In this document: positions 18,054-27,064 of the stretch, piece by piece | How the letters are laid out: every line of letters starts with the position of its first letter | Numbering within the stretch: the first letter of the stretch is position 1 | Origin: Ensifer adhaerens | GTDB taxonomy: Bacteria; Pseudomonadota; Alphaproteobacteria; Rhizobiales; Rhizobiaceae | DNA length: 64,000 nt | Direction: 5' to 3' | NCBI RefSeq assembly: GCF_002940685.1 | Contig: NZ_PNFP01000002.1 | Coordinates: 496,001-560,000, forward strand | Made by a program: the position numbers and the translations under genes | Notes under the pieces: generated by a model | Seen by the model: only the letters and a program-made list of their open reading frames with translations | Databases searched by the model: none | What the model was told of the DNA's origin: nothing

Positions 18054-18518
18054 TCAGCCGCTCGCCGGCCAGGCGGCGAGCAGGGTGATGCCGAATTTGG
18101 GCGCTGCCGCGCGCAGGCGGTCAAGCTCTTGCGGCGTCGGCGGCCTGGCCGCTTCGCCGGGCCGGAGTTCCCGGCCGGCTTCCTCCAGGAACCGGTCGAA
18201 TATCGCGGGCGTGCCGATGAGGAGATAGCGTGCCGGCCGGCGGCTGGCATTCAACAGCTGATGGGGCACGCCGCGGGCGAGAAAGATGCTCTGGCCCGCC
18301 GTCAACCGGCGCGGGTTGCCGTCGACGACGGCGGTCATTTCTCCCTCCAGCATGTGGATGGTCTCATCGTCGCTCGCATGCACATGGACGGGCGTTTGCG
18401 TGTCGCCGCCGCTCACATTTTCAAACAAGCAGAATTGACCTTTGGTGTCACGGCCCGAAAGCAGGCGCTTCATGGCGGTGCCGGCAAGGACGAAGGTCTT
18501 CGGTTCGCTGGTGCGCAT
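18054..18518 (-). CDS. Cupin domain protein
   Basis: 154 residues. The beta-barrel signature is present: PVHVHASDDETIHMLEGEM (metal His and Glu residues of cupin motif 1), then GQSIFLARGVPHQLLN (motif 2 with His). Single-domain cupins of this length bind a metal and act as small-molecule enzymes or sensors. Substrate unknown. It is divergent from the isomerase gene downstream. Confidence 0.85.
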   Translation of the reverse strand: MRTSEPKTFVLAGTAMKRLLSGRDTKGQFCLFENVSGGDTQTPVHVHASDDETIHMLEGEMTAVVDGNPRRLTAGQSIFLARGVPHQLLNASRRPARYLLIGTPAIFDRFLEEAGRELRPGEAARPPTPQELDRLRAAAPKFGITLLAAWPASG

Positions 18519-18834
18519 GGCAAAAACATCCTCTCGAATCCTGCTGCAGCGGTTTCCCGCCCGCGCTTTTCACGCTGCGGATCTTCGCATGCATCGGCGG
18601 CGACATGAGGACGATCCAGAGAGGACGCCGGCGCCAGCGTGGGCAGCACGGTCGATCGAGGGGCGGGATGATCGCGTGTCCGTGCTGTCTCTGCGGTCAG
18701 CGGATGCATCGGCGCGACGCGGAATTCGACGGGTCCTGCCGGGAAGGTGTGGCAGCGGCCTTTTGCCAAGGAGGGTTGTATGGCAGCTTGGCGCTGTTTT
18801 TGCAGTTCCAACAGTCGTTTTCGTGAGAGAGGCC
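18519..18834. other. Divergent promoter region, no clear gene
   Basis: About 315 bases between the cupin and isomerase genes. No credible ORF and no repeat. Promoters for both genes should lie here. Confidence 0.4.
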
Positions 18835-19437
18835 ATGTCACTGGATATAAGGCAAAGGATGCGGAAGGTGCTCGAGGCGGAAGCCGCGGCCATTCTTGCC
18901 GTAGACGTCGATGAGCACTTCGAAGAGGCGGTGCGCGTCATCCTGGAATGCCAGGGAAAAATTCTGACGACCGGCATCGGCAAGGCCGGGCACATAGCCA
19001 AGAAGTTTGCGGCGACGCTGTGCTCCACCGGTACGCCTGCCGTCTATCTGCATCCGGCAGAGGCGGCCCATGGCGACCTCGGTGTCGTTGGCCGCAACGA
19101 CGTGATGATCGCCTTCTCGACCAGCGGAAAATCACGCGAAGTGCTGGAGATTATCGAACTTTCCAGCCATCTCGGCGTGACGCGGCACATCGGCGTGACA
19201 TCGCATCCGGATTCATCCCTTCGCGATTGCTGCGACATCATCGTCAACATGGGAGACGTCGAGGAGGCGGGGTGCCCGATCGGCATGACGCCCACCTCCA
19301 GCATTGCCGTGATGCTGGCCGTCAGCGACGCCATCGCGATGGCCGTGATGGAAAGCAGGGGATTCAGCAGACGCGAATACGGCGCGCGCCACCACGGCGG
19401 CTACCTCGGCCGCCTGGCACGCCTCGACAACGTCTAG
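18835..19437 (+). CDS. SIS-domain sugar-phosphate isomerase (KpsF/GutQ-like, short form)
   Basis: 200 residues from ATG 18835 (GAGAGAGG upstream). It has the arabinose-5-phosphate isomerase-like SIS fold: GKILTTGIGKAGHIAKKFAAT, then the His/Glu segment HPAEAAHGDLG, then IAFSTSGKSREVLE, and PIGMTPTSSIAVML at the end. The two CBS domains usual in KpsF/KdsD are absent, so this is the short, SIS-only type. Such enzymes interconvert ribulose-5-P and arabinose-5-P for Kdo synthesis; some short forms act on other sugars. Confidence 0.87.
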   Translation: MSLDIRQRMRKVLEAEAAAILAVDVDEHFEEAVRVILECQGKILTTGIGKAGHIAKKFAATLCSTGTPAVYLHPAEAAHGDLGVVGRNDVMIAFSTSGKSREVLEIIELSSHLGVTRHIGVTSHPDSSLRDCCDIIVNMGDVEEAGCPIGMTPTSSIAVMLAVSDAIAMAVMESRGFSRREYGARHHGGYLGRLARLDNV

Positions 19438-19641
19438 CGCGGTAAGGCCGCCAGCGTCTCCTTGCGGGCGCCGCGTTCCCTCAGGCGGTGCCTGATGGCC
19501 GGACCGCCCGGATGCAGGGTGAGGCGTTTTCGAGCCTGTCATGCGCGGACAGGCGGTCGCCTTCGCCGATGTGCCGGTTGGCGACCGCTGTCGTGGCCCC
19601 GGTGAGGCAGAGGGCGGCTCAAGTGCCTTTGCGGCAAGCTG

Positions 19642-20796
19642 CTACTCTGCGGCCACGGGTTGGTCCGCCGGCCGGTCGGCATCGGCCTTCTCGATGGCGC
19701 AGGCCTTCAGGTTGCCGGTGAAGAGCACGCCGGCGACCGGCAGTGCCGGTTCGTCCGGGAACGTATCGTGGCGGATGCTGTCCCTCGGCACATGCAGCTT
19801 GTGTTCGGCCGCCTCCGCGCCACTGGACAGAACCAGCGAACGGGTCTGCTGCATGTCGAGAAGCGTCGGTCCATAGAGGAACTCGAAGCTCAGCATCGAG
19901 ACCAGGAACTTGTAGACGCCGTCGCGAACGCCGCCCTTGAGCAGGGCTGCCCGGTGCATGTCGTCGCCCATGCGGATGTCGAGCGCCGGGGTGCGGGGCT
20001 CGCAGACATAGTTCAGGGCGAGCAGCATTCCCTTCTCGACCTCGAAGCGCAGCCTCTCCCGCCCGAGATCGACCGCCGCGACCGAAAAGCGGCGGTTGCT
20101 GTACTCGACGACCGGCCGGCCGATCCGCTTGGCGAGCCAGACGCCGTCAAGCGCGCGGGCGCCGGCGAAATGTTCGGGATCGATGGCCGGCGGCAGCGCC
20201 GCCGGGCGATGCGCGGCCGCAAGGGCCGGCTCCAGTTCGTCCGCGATCAGATTGGCGACGATGGTCGTTGCCACCGGCCGGGCGTAATGGCCCTGATCGG
20301 AGTAAAAGCTCGCATGGCCAACCACGTCGCGCCCGAAGCGCTGCATCAAGAGCCGGGAGACGTCGACGCAGATCGTTCCGTACCATTGCGAGATGTAATT
20401 GATGCCGGCATCGATCGAGGGAACGGCCGTCAGGAACGAACCGTTACGGGCGCCGAAAACGAGGGTCGCGATCTTAAGGTTCGGGTTGCGCTCGCGGGCA
20501 AAGCGGATGATGCCCTCGTAGAACCGCGCCCAATGCCGGAAAGGGCGGCGCTCGTCGCCATAGACGAAAGCGTCGTTCAGCGCATATTCGATGACAAGCA
20601 GGTCGCACTCGGCAAGCTCCTGCTCGCGTATCTTGAGCTGGTAGAGGCCGAAGGCGCTGGTCGTACCGCCGACCGCGAGATCCGCGACGATATCGAGCTC
20701 GATGCCGCGCCGCGCCATGGTCGAAAGCAGCGAGGGCAAGTAGCCGGGCTGCATGACAGTGTTGGAACCGCCGATGATCAGGGTCTTCAGTTTCAT
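19642..20796 (-). CDS. SGNH/GDSL-type hydrolase
   Basis: 384 residues. Blocks of the SGNH fold are visible: IIGGSNTVMQPG (block I with the nucleophile Ser), AVGGTTSAFG (block II Gly), IEYALNDAF (block III Asn) and SDQGHYARP (block V Asp/His). These are the catalytic Ser, oxyanion Gly/Asn and Asp-His. Members deacylate or deacetylate sugars and polysaccharides. A C-terminal extension of about 170 residues looks like a beta-rich accessory domain. Preceded by the short AT-rich region 20960-21180. Confidence 0.82.
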   Translation of the reverse strand: MKLKTLIIGGSNTVMQPGYLPSLLSTMARRGIELDIVADLAVGGTTSAFGLYQLKIREQELAECDLLVIEYALNDAFVYGDERRPFRHWARFYEGIIRFARERNPNLKIATLVFGARNGSFLTAVPSIDAGINYISQWYGTICVDVSRLLMQRFGRDVVGHASFYSDQGHYARPVATTIVANLIADELEPALAAAHRPAALPPAIDPEHFAGARALDGVWLAKRIGRPVVEYSNRRFSVAAVDLGRERLRFEVEKGMLLALNYVCEPRTPALDIRMGDDMHRAALLKGGVRDGVYKFLVSMLSFEFLYGPTLLDMQQTRSLVLSSGAEAAEHKLHVPRDSIRHDTFPDEPALPVAGVLFTGNLKACAIEKADADRPADQPVAAE

Positions 20797-21519
20797 GGTT
20801 TCACCGCTGCGCGACCGGCCGGGGAAGGCTCGCTACGGCGCCGGGCTCCAGAGGCCGCCGCATCGCCCGGACGCAACAGGTTGGACGCGGCGAACGGGTA
20901 CAGGTCCAGCCGGTGAATGGGTGTTGGCAAAGGCTTGTTCAAAGGAGGCATCCGTGGGTGGCGAGTAGTTTCACAAGATATTTTTGCGCTTTGCGCCATT
21001 TAGAAAATATCTGATCGGCAGTGTCAACGTTATGGCGAAATTGTGGTAGTAGAATTTTCAGAAGTATTGTAATTCAAATGGATTTATTTCAAAATTCGAA
21101 CTATCGAATTGATCTTCGTATTATTGGAGATCGCTGGAAATATTCGCGATAATACGAAGGAGTAGGGCGAAAAGAGCGGCCGCTGCAGTAAGGCTGGCGA
21201 TGCGTGCGGGAGATGCGGCAGCCAATTTGCGGATGGGGGTCCGAGTGATCGTTGCCGATCGCATCGCGCTGTGCCGCAGGCCGGATCAAACGCTGCCGAC
21301 CCACGCGAGCTGGCGTCCGAACAGCGAGCATGGGAACGGCATGGATCGTGGCTTCCGGCTCCGGACCTGCCGTTGCCGGTCCGACCGACAAGGCCGAGCG
21401 CCATCAAGGCAATATTGCTGTCGCCCGGGGCTCACGGCCCAATCCGCCTGTGCGGACCACGGGCGTGCCGATTGTGACGGCGAACAGCCCGCGGATGGCG
21501 CTTGCCGCCCGGCGATGGC
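20797..21519. other. Intergenic region, AT-rich core
   Basis: About 720 bases without a gene. Positions 20960-21170 are clearly more AT-rich than the surroundings and carry the inverted repeat listed at 21114-21159. The right part is ordinary GC-rich DNA with no domain-bearing ORF. Confidence 0.45.
21114..21159. repeat. Perfect 11-bp inverted repeat in AT-rich DNA
   Basis: CTTCGTATTAT (21114-21124) is the exact inverse of ATAATACGAAG (21149-21159), 24 bases apart. It could be a regulator site or hairpin; nothing else is known. Confidence 0.5.
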
Positions 21520-22101
21520 TCAGACGCGGTCGAGGAAGGCGAGTACCCGTTTGGTCAGGAGCGCCGTTGCCGCGGCATCATAGGACGGCAGCGAGCTGTC
21601 GGCGAAGTAGTGCTGGTCGCCGGGGTAGAGGAACAGCTCGGCATCGTCGGCCTTCTCCACCAGTTCCCGAGCGGCGTCGATATCGCCTTCGCCGACGAAG
21701 ACCGGATCGTTGTCCATGCCGTGGACCTGCACCGGCACGCCTTGCGGCCAGGGGCCGAAGGCCCATTGGCCGCTGATCGGGATGCAGGAATAAAAGAGCA
21801 GGGCGCCGCGGGCGCCGGGGCGGGTCTGGGCGAGCTTTTGTGCCGGCAGCACGCCGAAGGAGAAGCCGGCATAGACGATGTTTTCCGGAAGGCCGTCGGC
21901 GAGGCGCACGCCGCGCTCGCGCATGGCTTCGAAGCCGGTCGCCTCGATAAAGGCAAGGCCTTCCTCGATGCTCGCGAAGGTGCGCCCCTCGAAGAGATCG
22001 GGCAGGTGGACGACATGCCCCGCAGCGCGCAGGTCATCGGCGAAGGCGTGCATGCCGGGGGTCATCCCCTGGGCATGGTGGAACACGAGGATTTCGGCCA
22101 T
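21520..22101 (-). CDS. Dienelactone-hydrolase-family alpha/beta hydrolase
   Basis: 193 residues from ATG 22101, with GAAGGA upstream. ILVFHHAQGMTPG opens the fold. VYAGFSFGVLPAQKL is the nucleophile elbow, but here the central residue reads GFSFG (Ser) instead of the Cys of classical dienelactone hydrolase. DNDPVFVGEGD and LYPGDQHYFAD give the Asp and His of the triad. A small soluble esterase/hydrolase of unknown substrate. Confidence 0.85.
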   Translation of the reverse strand: MAEILVFHHAQGMTPGMHAFADDLRAAGHVVHLPDLFEGRTFASIEEGLAFIEATGFEAMRERGVRLADGLPENIVYAGFSFGVLPAQKLAQTRPGARGALLFYSCIPISGQWAFGPWPQGVPVQVHGMDNDPVFVGEGDIDAARELVEKADDAELFLYPGDQHYFADSSLPSYDAAATALLTKRVLAFLDRV

Positions 22102-22389
22102 GGGCAGCTTTTCCTTCAAACGAGCGTTCGCGCATCAATTGTATGCCGTCTCTGTAATTTCAAGCGGCGGCGTGACGGCCGGCGAGGAGATTCCCGTTCT
22201 GGTGCATTTTGCGCAAAACTGCGCGGCGGTCCTGCGGCAACGACCTGCATAAAGACAAGAGCTCAAAGCCCTGCGTGCAGATCCTTTTTCACGCGACAGG
22301 CTTTAGCGTCGGCGGCCTTCGACCTCTTCTTGCCATCTTCGACCGCTTGGTTGCGGATCCTGCATCATGATTCTGGAGGGAAAACGATC

Positions 22390-23454
22390 ATGACGAGAAA
22401 GTTGCGCATTGCCGTGCTGTTCGGTGGCCGGTCGGCGGAGCACGAGGTTTCGCTGATGTCGGCGCGCAACGTCGTCGGGGCGCTCGACCGCGCCCGCTAC
22501 GAGATCGTGCCGATCGGGATTGCCAAGGACGGCCGCTGGCTGCTCGTCGATCTGGAAGACGGCGCGCTGCCGCAGGCGATCCCCGCTTCGGGAACGCAGG
22601 TGGCGCTGATCCCCGGCGGCAAGGGACAGGCTGTTACCATCGCCGCCGATGGCCGCCAGGGGCTGCTGCCGGCAATCGACCTCATCTTTCCGGTCTTGCA
22701 TGGGCCCTTCGGCGAGGACGGGACCGTGCAGGGCTATGCCGAGACGGCCGATGTCGCCTATGTCGGCTGCGGCGTCGCGGCCTCGGCGGCGGCGATGGAC
22801 AAGGCGCTCGCCAAGCGCCTGCTGGTGGCCGAGGGAATCCCGGTCGCGCGGGCGATCGCCGTTCATGAAGGCGATGCGCAACCGGGCGAAGCCCTGCTCG
22901 AAGCGCTGGGGCTGCCGCTTTTCGTCAAGCCGGCGCGGCAGGGATCGTCGGTCGGCGTCAGCCGCGTCGACAGCCTGGAGGCGCTTCAGCCCGCGCTCGA
23001 CGAGGCGTTCCGGCACGACGACAAGGTGCTGATCGAGGAGTTCGTCCGGGCGCGCGAGATCGAATGCTCGGTGCTGGAGGACGCCGAAGGCCGGCTCACC
23101 GTGTCGCGGCCAGGTGAGATCATTCCGGCCGAAAGCCATGGCTTCTACAGCTACGACGCCAAATATGTCGATGCCGGCGGCGCGATCGTCAAGGCGCCGG
23201 CCGATCTCTCCGACGAGGTGATCGCCGAAGCCAGGGAGATGGCCGCGCGGGCCTTCCGGGCGCTTGCCTGCGCCGGGATGGCGCGGGTGGATTTCTTCCT
23301 GCGCGCCGACGGAAGCCTCATCATCAACGAGATCAACACCATTCCCGGCTTCACCAATATCAGCATGTACGCCAAGGCGCTCGCCGCCGACGGCATCGCC
23401 TATGAGCAAGTGGTGGAGACGCTGATCGCCCATGCGCTGAAGTTGCGCGGCTAG
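22390..23454 (+). CDS. ddl: D-alanine--D-alanine ligase
   Basis: 354 residues from ATG 22390. The N-terminal domain opens with [20 protein letters not shown], typical of Ddl. The central ATP-grasp part has [19 protein letters not shown] (ATP and phosphate loop), [19 protein letters not shown], and the C-terminal metal and substrate motif [11 protein letters not shown] followed by [18 protein letters not shown]. It joins two D-alanines with ATP for peptidoglycan. Most rhizobia also have a ddl in the cell-division cluster, so this may be a second (DdlA-type) copy. It lies between phage-like modules, with no partners. Confidence 0.92.
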   Translation: MTRKLRIAVLFGGRSAEHEVSLMSARNVVGALDRARYEIVPIGIAKDGRWLLVDLEDGALPQAIPASGTQVALIPGGKGQAVTIAADGRQGLLPAIDLIFPVLHGPFGEDGTVQGYAETADVAYVGCGVAASAAAMDKALAKRLLVAEGIPVARAIAVHEGDAQPGEALLEALGLPLFVKPARQGSSVGVSRVDSLEALQPALDEAFRHDDKVLIEEFVRAREIECSVLEDAEGRLTVSRPGEIIPAESHGFYSYDAKYVDAGGAIVKAPADLSDEVIAEAREMAARAFRALACAGMARVDFFLRADGSLIINEINTIPGFTNISMYAKALAADGIAYEQVVETLIAHALKLRG

Positions 23455-23579
23455 GGGGCGGAAACAAAGGATCCGGACACCGCCTTCCGATTGCATTTCA
23501 TGTTAGGAATATCGCATTCATTGTGGGTTCACGTCGTTCCGCGAAACTGGCGCCTGTTTCCAAACGGACAGGTGATGAG

Positions 23580-24128
23580 ATGAAGAAGATTGCCATCGTC
23601 GTAATGGCGGCGGTTACGGCTCTTTCGGGCATCACGCCGGCGAACGCCGTGCCGGCGGTTGCCATCGAGCGGGTGCAAAAGAGCGACGTTCAACTGGTGC
23701 AGCACCGGGAATGGAACGGCGGCCACTATCGCCGGCGTCCGCCGGGCTGGCACGGCGGCTATCGCCCGCGGCCGGGCTGGGACGGCGGCTACCGCCCGCG
23801 GCCGGGCTGGCATGGCGGCTATCGTCCGCGCCCGGCTTGGGACGGCGGCTACCGCTATGGCCGCTATAACGGCTACCGCGGCTATCGCTACGAGCGCTAC
23901 GGCTATCGACGCCACAACGACGGCTGGTGGTACCCGCTGGCGGCCTTCGGCACCGGCGTCATCATCGGCGGCGCGATCGCCGCACCGCCAGCGCGTCGCT
24001 ACGAAACGGGCGTCAACCCGCGCCACGCCGACTGGTGCTATGCGCGCTATCGCTCCTACCGCGCCTGGGACAACAGCTTCCAGCCCTATGGTGGCCCGCG
24101 CCAGCAGTGCTATTCGCCCTACTTCTGA
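23580..24128 (+). CDS. BA14K-like secreted protein with GWxGGYRPRP repeats
   Basis: 182 residues from ATG 23580. A signal peptide ([21 protein letters not shown]) leads into four tandem decapeptides of the form GW(H/D)GGYRPRP, then a Tyr/Arg-rich stretch and a short hydrophobic helix ([17 protein letters not shown]). The end, [22 protein letters not shown], is the BA14K lectin-like motif known from Brucella and widespread in rhizobia. It is probably a periplasmic or envelope protein that affects surface polysaccharide. A terminator follows. Confidence 0.88.
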   Translation: MKKIAIVVMAAVTALSGITPANAVPAVAIERVQKSDVQLVQHREWNGGHYRRRPPGWHGGYRPRPGWDGGYRPRPGWHGGYRPRPAWDGGYRYGRYNGYRGYRYERYGYRRHNDGWWYPLAAFGTGVIIGGAIAAPPARRYETGVNPRHADWCYARYRSYRAWDNSFQPYGGPRQQCYSPYF

Positions 24129-24146
24129 GCAAGCGCTTTCCCTGAA

Positions 24147-24180
24147 AAAGCCCGCCGGTCGCCCTGATCGGCGGGCTTTT
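24147..24180 (+). terminator. Intrinsic terminator of the BA14K gene
   Basis: AAAAGCCCGCCG pairs perfectly with CGGCGGGCTTTT over a 10-nt loop and ends in a short T-run. It is placed 18 bases after the stop. Confidence 0.9.
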
Positions 24181-24794
24181 CGTCTGGCACCTGGCAGAGG
24201 ATCACACTGGCTGTGGTTTTGAGGGGCGTTGTCACAAGGCCGTTGCGCAGTTTGCGCGCCATGCTTTGGCGGCTTCTCTTTGGGAGCTCCTTGTCGAAGC
24301 GGGCCTTTTCGTGGTCCGGGTCGTCATCGAGGATTTTTCCTCACTGCCCTCGGGCAGGGCATCGCCCGGGTTCACATTCGCCTCATCGCGGCTCGGAGCC
24401 GGCGGCACGCAGCCTTGGCCGCCCGGCGGCAGGTCATCGCCTCTCGGTAGCCGGCCCATCGGCAAGCGCGGGATCTTGCCGATGGGCGCGACGGTCGGTT
24501 GTGACAAGTGATCCGATGTCTGCCTGATTTGCGTGCGCCTTGCCCATCCTCGCATGGTCATGGCCAAGGGGTAAGGCGAGGGGGATGGAAAGGCTCCGGC
24601 GGCGCGCCAGAAAAGGGAAATGGCCGCTGGGGTTTCGTGGAAGGGCTTCGAGGGCGACGCATGGCAGCGCCTGAACATCTCTGCCAAAGGTCGCCAGGAA
24701 TATGCTCACGCTTCGGGGAATGCGATCCGGTGACCGGCCCATGAAGCGCGCCCAGCGGCCGCCTGCCCGAGGCCGTGCCGAGAAACCTCGCGCG
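24181..24794. other. Intergenic region, nothing recognised
   Basis: Overlapping GC-rich ORFs only, none with a domain or convincing ribosome site. No repeat or RNA gene seen. Confidence 0.4.
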
Positions 24795-24926
24795 CTAGAA
24801 CTTCAGCCGGGCGTCGTCATGTTCGGGAGGACGGTGTGCATCCTTGCGGCGGAAGCCGTAGGCGAGCGCGAGCCCCAGGATTGCGGAGCCGACGACGATG
24901 GCGGCAAGTGCGAAGAAATTCTCCAT
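24795..24926 (-). CDS. 43-residue membrane peptide
   Basis: From ATG 24926 with GGGAGGAA upstream. MENFFALAAIVVGSAILGLALAYGF forms one membrane helix, followed by a charged tail. Short single-helix proteins of this form are frequent in rhizobia; function unknown. The upstream stretch to 25249 holds no further gene. Confidence 0.6.
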   Translation of the reverse strand: MENFFALAAIVVGSAILGLALAYGFRRKDAHRPPEHDDARLKF

Positions 24927-25249
24927 GGCATTTTCCTCCCAAGGGAAGCTTAACACAGAATGCGCGCAAACAAATGGCGCGGCAGCGAGAATGCGCGTCA
25001 TGGTTACTCAACGCATTTCGGCGCCGGAGGTTCAATCGACAAGCGCCGGTGCGTGGCGAAAGTCGTCGCGCAGCTGGGGGCTCTGTCGCGCTCGGTCTGG
25101 ACGAGTGGTCTGCCGTCGCTGCTGCGCGTCGCGGGCGTCGTTTCGGCAGCGCTCGAGCATCCCGCCTTCACGTGGCATCAATGGCGGGCAGAAGGACGCT
25201 CTCGCATCTCAATGTTAGAGCGTCCTTTGTGCGCTCGTATGAACTGACG

Positions 25250-25360
25250 GCGCTCTAAAGCGCGTCGCGATCTTTCAGATTCGTTCGTTGCGCTTTGAAT
25301 GATTGATTTGTCGCGCGTCGTAATCGCAAAGCCGCTGTGCACTTTTGCGCCACATGCTCT
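25250..25360 (-). repeat. Dispersed rhizobial intergenic repeat, copy 2
   Basis: Reverse-complement copy of the element at 13551-13655: it includes GAGCATGTGGCGCAAAAGTG, CACAGCGGCTTTGCG and AGATCGCGACGCGC. It lies directly at the 3' end of the lipoprotein gene and could act as its terminator. Confidence 0.8.
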
Positions 25361-25535
25361 AGTAGCCGGAGCTTCCACCGCCCTGGCTCATGCCCTGGCC
25401 GCCCTGCATGCCCTGATTTCCCTGGCTTCCCTGGCTCGGAGCAGGGGCGGTGCTGCGGCTGGCCTGGTCGGTGGTGCAGCCGGCAAGGGCGACAAGCGCC
25501 GCGATAGCGGCGGCAATCAGATATCGTGGGGTCAT
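25359..25535 (-). CDS. Small lipoprotein with Gly/Gln/Met-rich tail
   Basis: 58 residues from ATG 25535 (GGGAGGATTCC upstream). The lipobox LVALAGC predicts lipidation. The mature part is low complexity: PAPSQGSQGNQGMQGGQGM. Function unknown. Confidence 0.7.
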   Translation of the reverse strand: MTPRYLIAAAIAALVALAGCTTDQASRSTAPAPSQGSQGNQGMQGGQGMSQGGGSSGY

Positions 25536-25947
25536 GGAATCCTCCCGTCGTCGTGGGCGGTTTCGGTCGCCGCGACAGTGTGCCGGAAAACGGCCCTGGC
25601 GGCGGTCCGTCGCCGCCATGGCCGCGGTGCAAGGGCTGCGCGCCGGAATGAGTATATCACCAAACGATGGATGCGGACGGGAGGTGGGAGTGCCGCGAGC
25701 GATAGCGGCCGTTGGGGGAGATCGAACAAAACGGAAACAAATTTAGGCAAAGGGCTTGCCAAGCGGCCGGAAGCGGGCTAAGGATATTACAGGCTGGCCG
25801 TTTCGTCATCGAAGCGGCCTTTTTGATTCCAGCATCTGGCAGACGTGGAAGGGGGCGGACGCGGACGCCTGATGCGCCCTTCTGATCATCTGCGCTCGGC
25901 GATTGCCATCATGCCCTGACGGCGTGAAGACGAGGGACGATTTCCCT
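25536..25947. other. Intergenic region, nothing recognised
   Basis: About 410 bases between two leftward genes. No domain-bearing ORF. The promoter of the lipoprotein gene is expected at the left end. Confidence 0.4.
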
Positions 25948-26316
25948 CTATGCCTCTTGCTTGGCGATCTTGCCGGTGACGGAGGATCCGGTCTCATGCC
26001 TGGGGCGGGGGTGGCCGATATTGCGCAGCCAGCGCGAGGCTTCCTTTGGGTCACGTTCGACGCCGAGGCCACGTTGATAGATCGTGACGAGGCGCGCCTG
26101 AGCGGCGGGATGACCCTGGCGGGCCGCCTGCCGGTTCCAGTGGAGCGAGGCGGCGTAATGTTCCTCGCCGCCGTCGTTGAAATAGATTTCGGCAAGCTTC
26201 GCCTGGGCGTCGACGTTCCCTGACGTGGCCAGTTCAAGCAACCTTGGCGAGATATTTGTGGCGGAGGGCCGCGGGGTGAAAATGGTCTTCAACTTGACGA
26301 ACGTGTTGCGGATCAT
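25948..26316 (-). CDS. Short Sel1-like repeat protein
   Basis: 122 residues. Two Sel1-type helical repeats are visible: GNVDAQAKLAEIYFNDGGEEHYAAS and HPAAQARLVTIYQRGLGVERD, followed by PKEASRWLRNI. Sel1 repeats mediate protein contacts. It is divergent from the terminase block and is the last host-type gene before it. Confidence 0.8.
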   Translation of the reverse strand: MIRNTFVKLKTIFTPRPSATNISPRLLELATSGNVDAQAKLAEIYFNDGGEEHYAASLHWNRQAARQGHPAAQARLVTIYQRGLGVERDPKEASRWLRNIGHPRPRHETGSSVTGKIAKQEA

Positions 26317-26674
26317 CTGACACCTGTTGCATTCATTGCATGGTTCCCGCGGCGAGGCTGCTAGACCGGAAAATTACTCAAAATCTTGAACTAATTTGGT
26401 TTTTCCCTGGCAACTGCCTGTGAGGCAGGGGCCGTTGCGACGCGTTCCGCCAGGAGGACCCGAAGCAGGGCAACCCGGTGAGCCGTATTGATGACCGGAT
26501 ACAACCTGAAGTCAAGGTTGCAAGCGTGACATCGGGCGTGACACCCGCAATTTTGTGTGATCGGCGGTCACGCTTTTTGACCGCGGCGCGGTCTCTCCGT
26601 CACGGATGCCGATGTGCAGTCCGGCGGTCGAGGGCGCCCGCCGCCCGTCACTCCTGCGCGCTGGAGCAAATCTG
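26317..26674. other. Region ahead of the morphogenesis module
   Basis: About 360 bases without a clear gene. It must hold the late promoter of the terminase operon. A small hairpin CTGCCT-GTG-AGGCAG lies at 26414-26428. No integrase, attachment site or excisionase is visible here. Confidence 0.45.
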
Positions 26675-27064
26675 ATGACAAGCAAACCTGCCAAGGACCC
26701 GAAGACGGGGCGCTTTCTGCCGCGTGCCGGGGGAGCCGGGGCAATCCCCCGGCCGCGGGCGCGCAAGGCAGTGCGCAGCAAGCTCGGCGAGCTCTTTCTC
26801 GAAGACATGCTTTCGGCCTGGGAGAGCCGGGGTGCGGCGGCGATCCATGCGCTGATCGAGAAGAACCCGCATGATTTCCTCAAGGCCGTGGCGGCGCTGA
26901 TGCCGAAGGACGTGACGATCAATCCAAACCAGATGGGCGAGATGACGGATGAACAACTCCTCGAGCGGATCCGCAAGCTCGACCAGACCATCAGGCCTTT
27001 CCTTCATGCTTCGGGAGCGGATGGAACTGGCGATGGAGATCGGGCGGCGGCAGAAAACGAATAG
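26675..27064 (+). CDS. Terminase small subunit (probable)
   Basis: 129 residues from ATG 26675. The start is basic and flexible (TSKPAKDPKTGRFLPR), as in many small terminases. A helical segment with SKLGELFLEDMLSAWES follows, and LMPKDVTINPN is a typical end of the DNA-binding core in rhizobial phage small subunits. It overlaps the large subunit gene. Role: recognises the packaging site and stimulates the ATPase. The identification is by position and general features. Confidence 0.72.
   Translation: MTSKPAKDPKTGRFLPRAGGAGAIPRPRARKAVRSKLGELFLEDMLSAWESRGAAAIHALIEKNPHDFLKAVAALMPKDVTINPNQMGEMTDEQLLERIRKLDQTIRPFLHASGADGTGDGDRAAAENE

Noticed and set aside
19660-20916. Plus-strand open frame of 418 codons opposite the SGNH hydrolase
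   Set aside because: Antisense of a gene with all SGNH blocks; composition unnatural.
21502-22389. N-terminal extension of the D-Ala-D-Ala ligase by about 296 codons
   Set aside because: The open frame continues upstream, but family length and motif position put the start at ATG 22390, and the extension overlaps the dienelactone hydrolase gene.
23745-23860. Regular 30-bp repeats as a CRISPR-like array
   Set aside because: They encode the GWxGGYRPRP repeats of a secreted protein in frame, without spacers.
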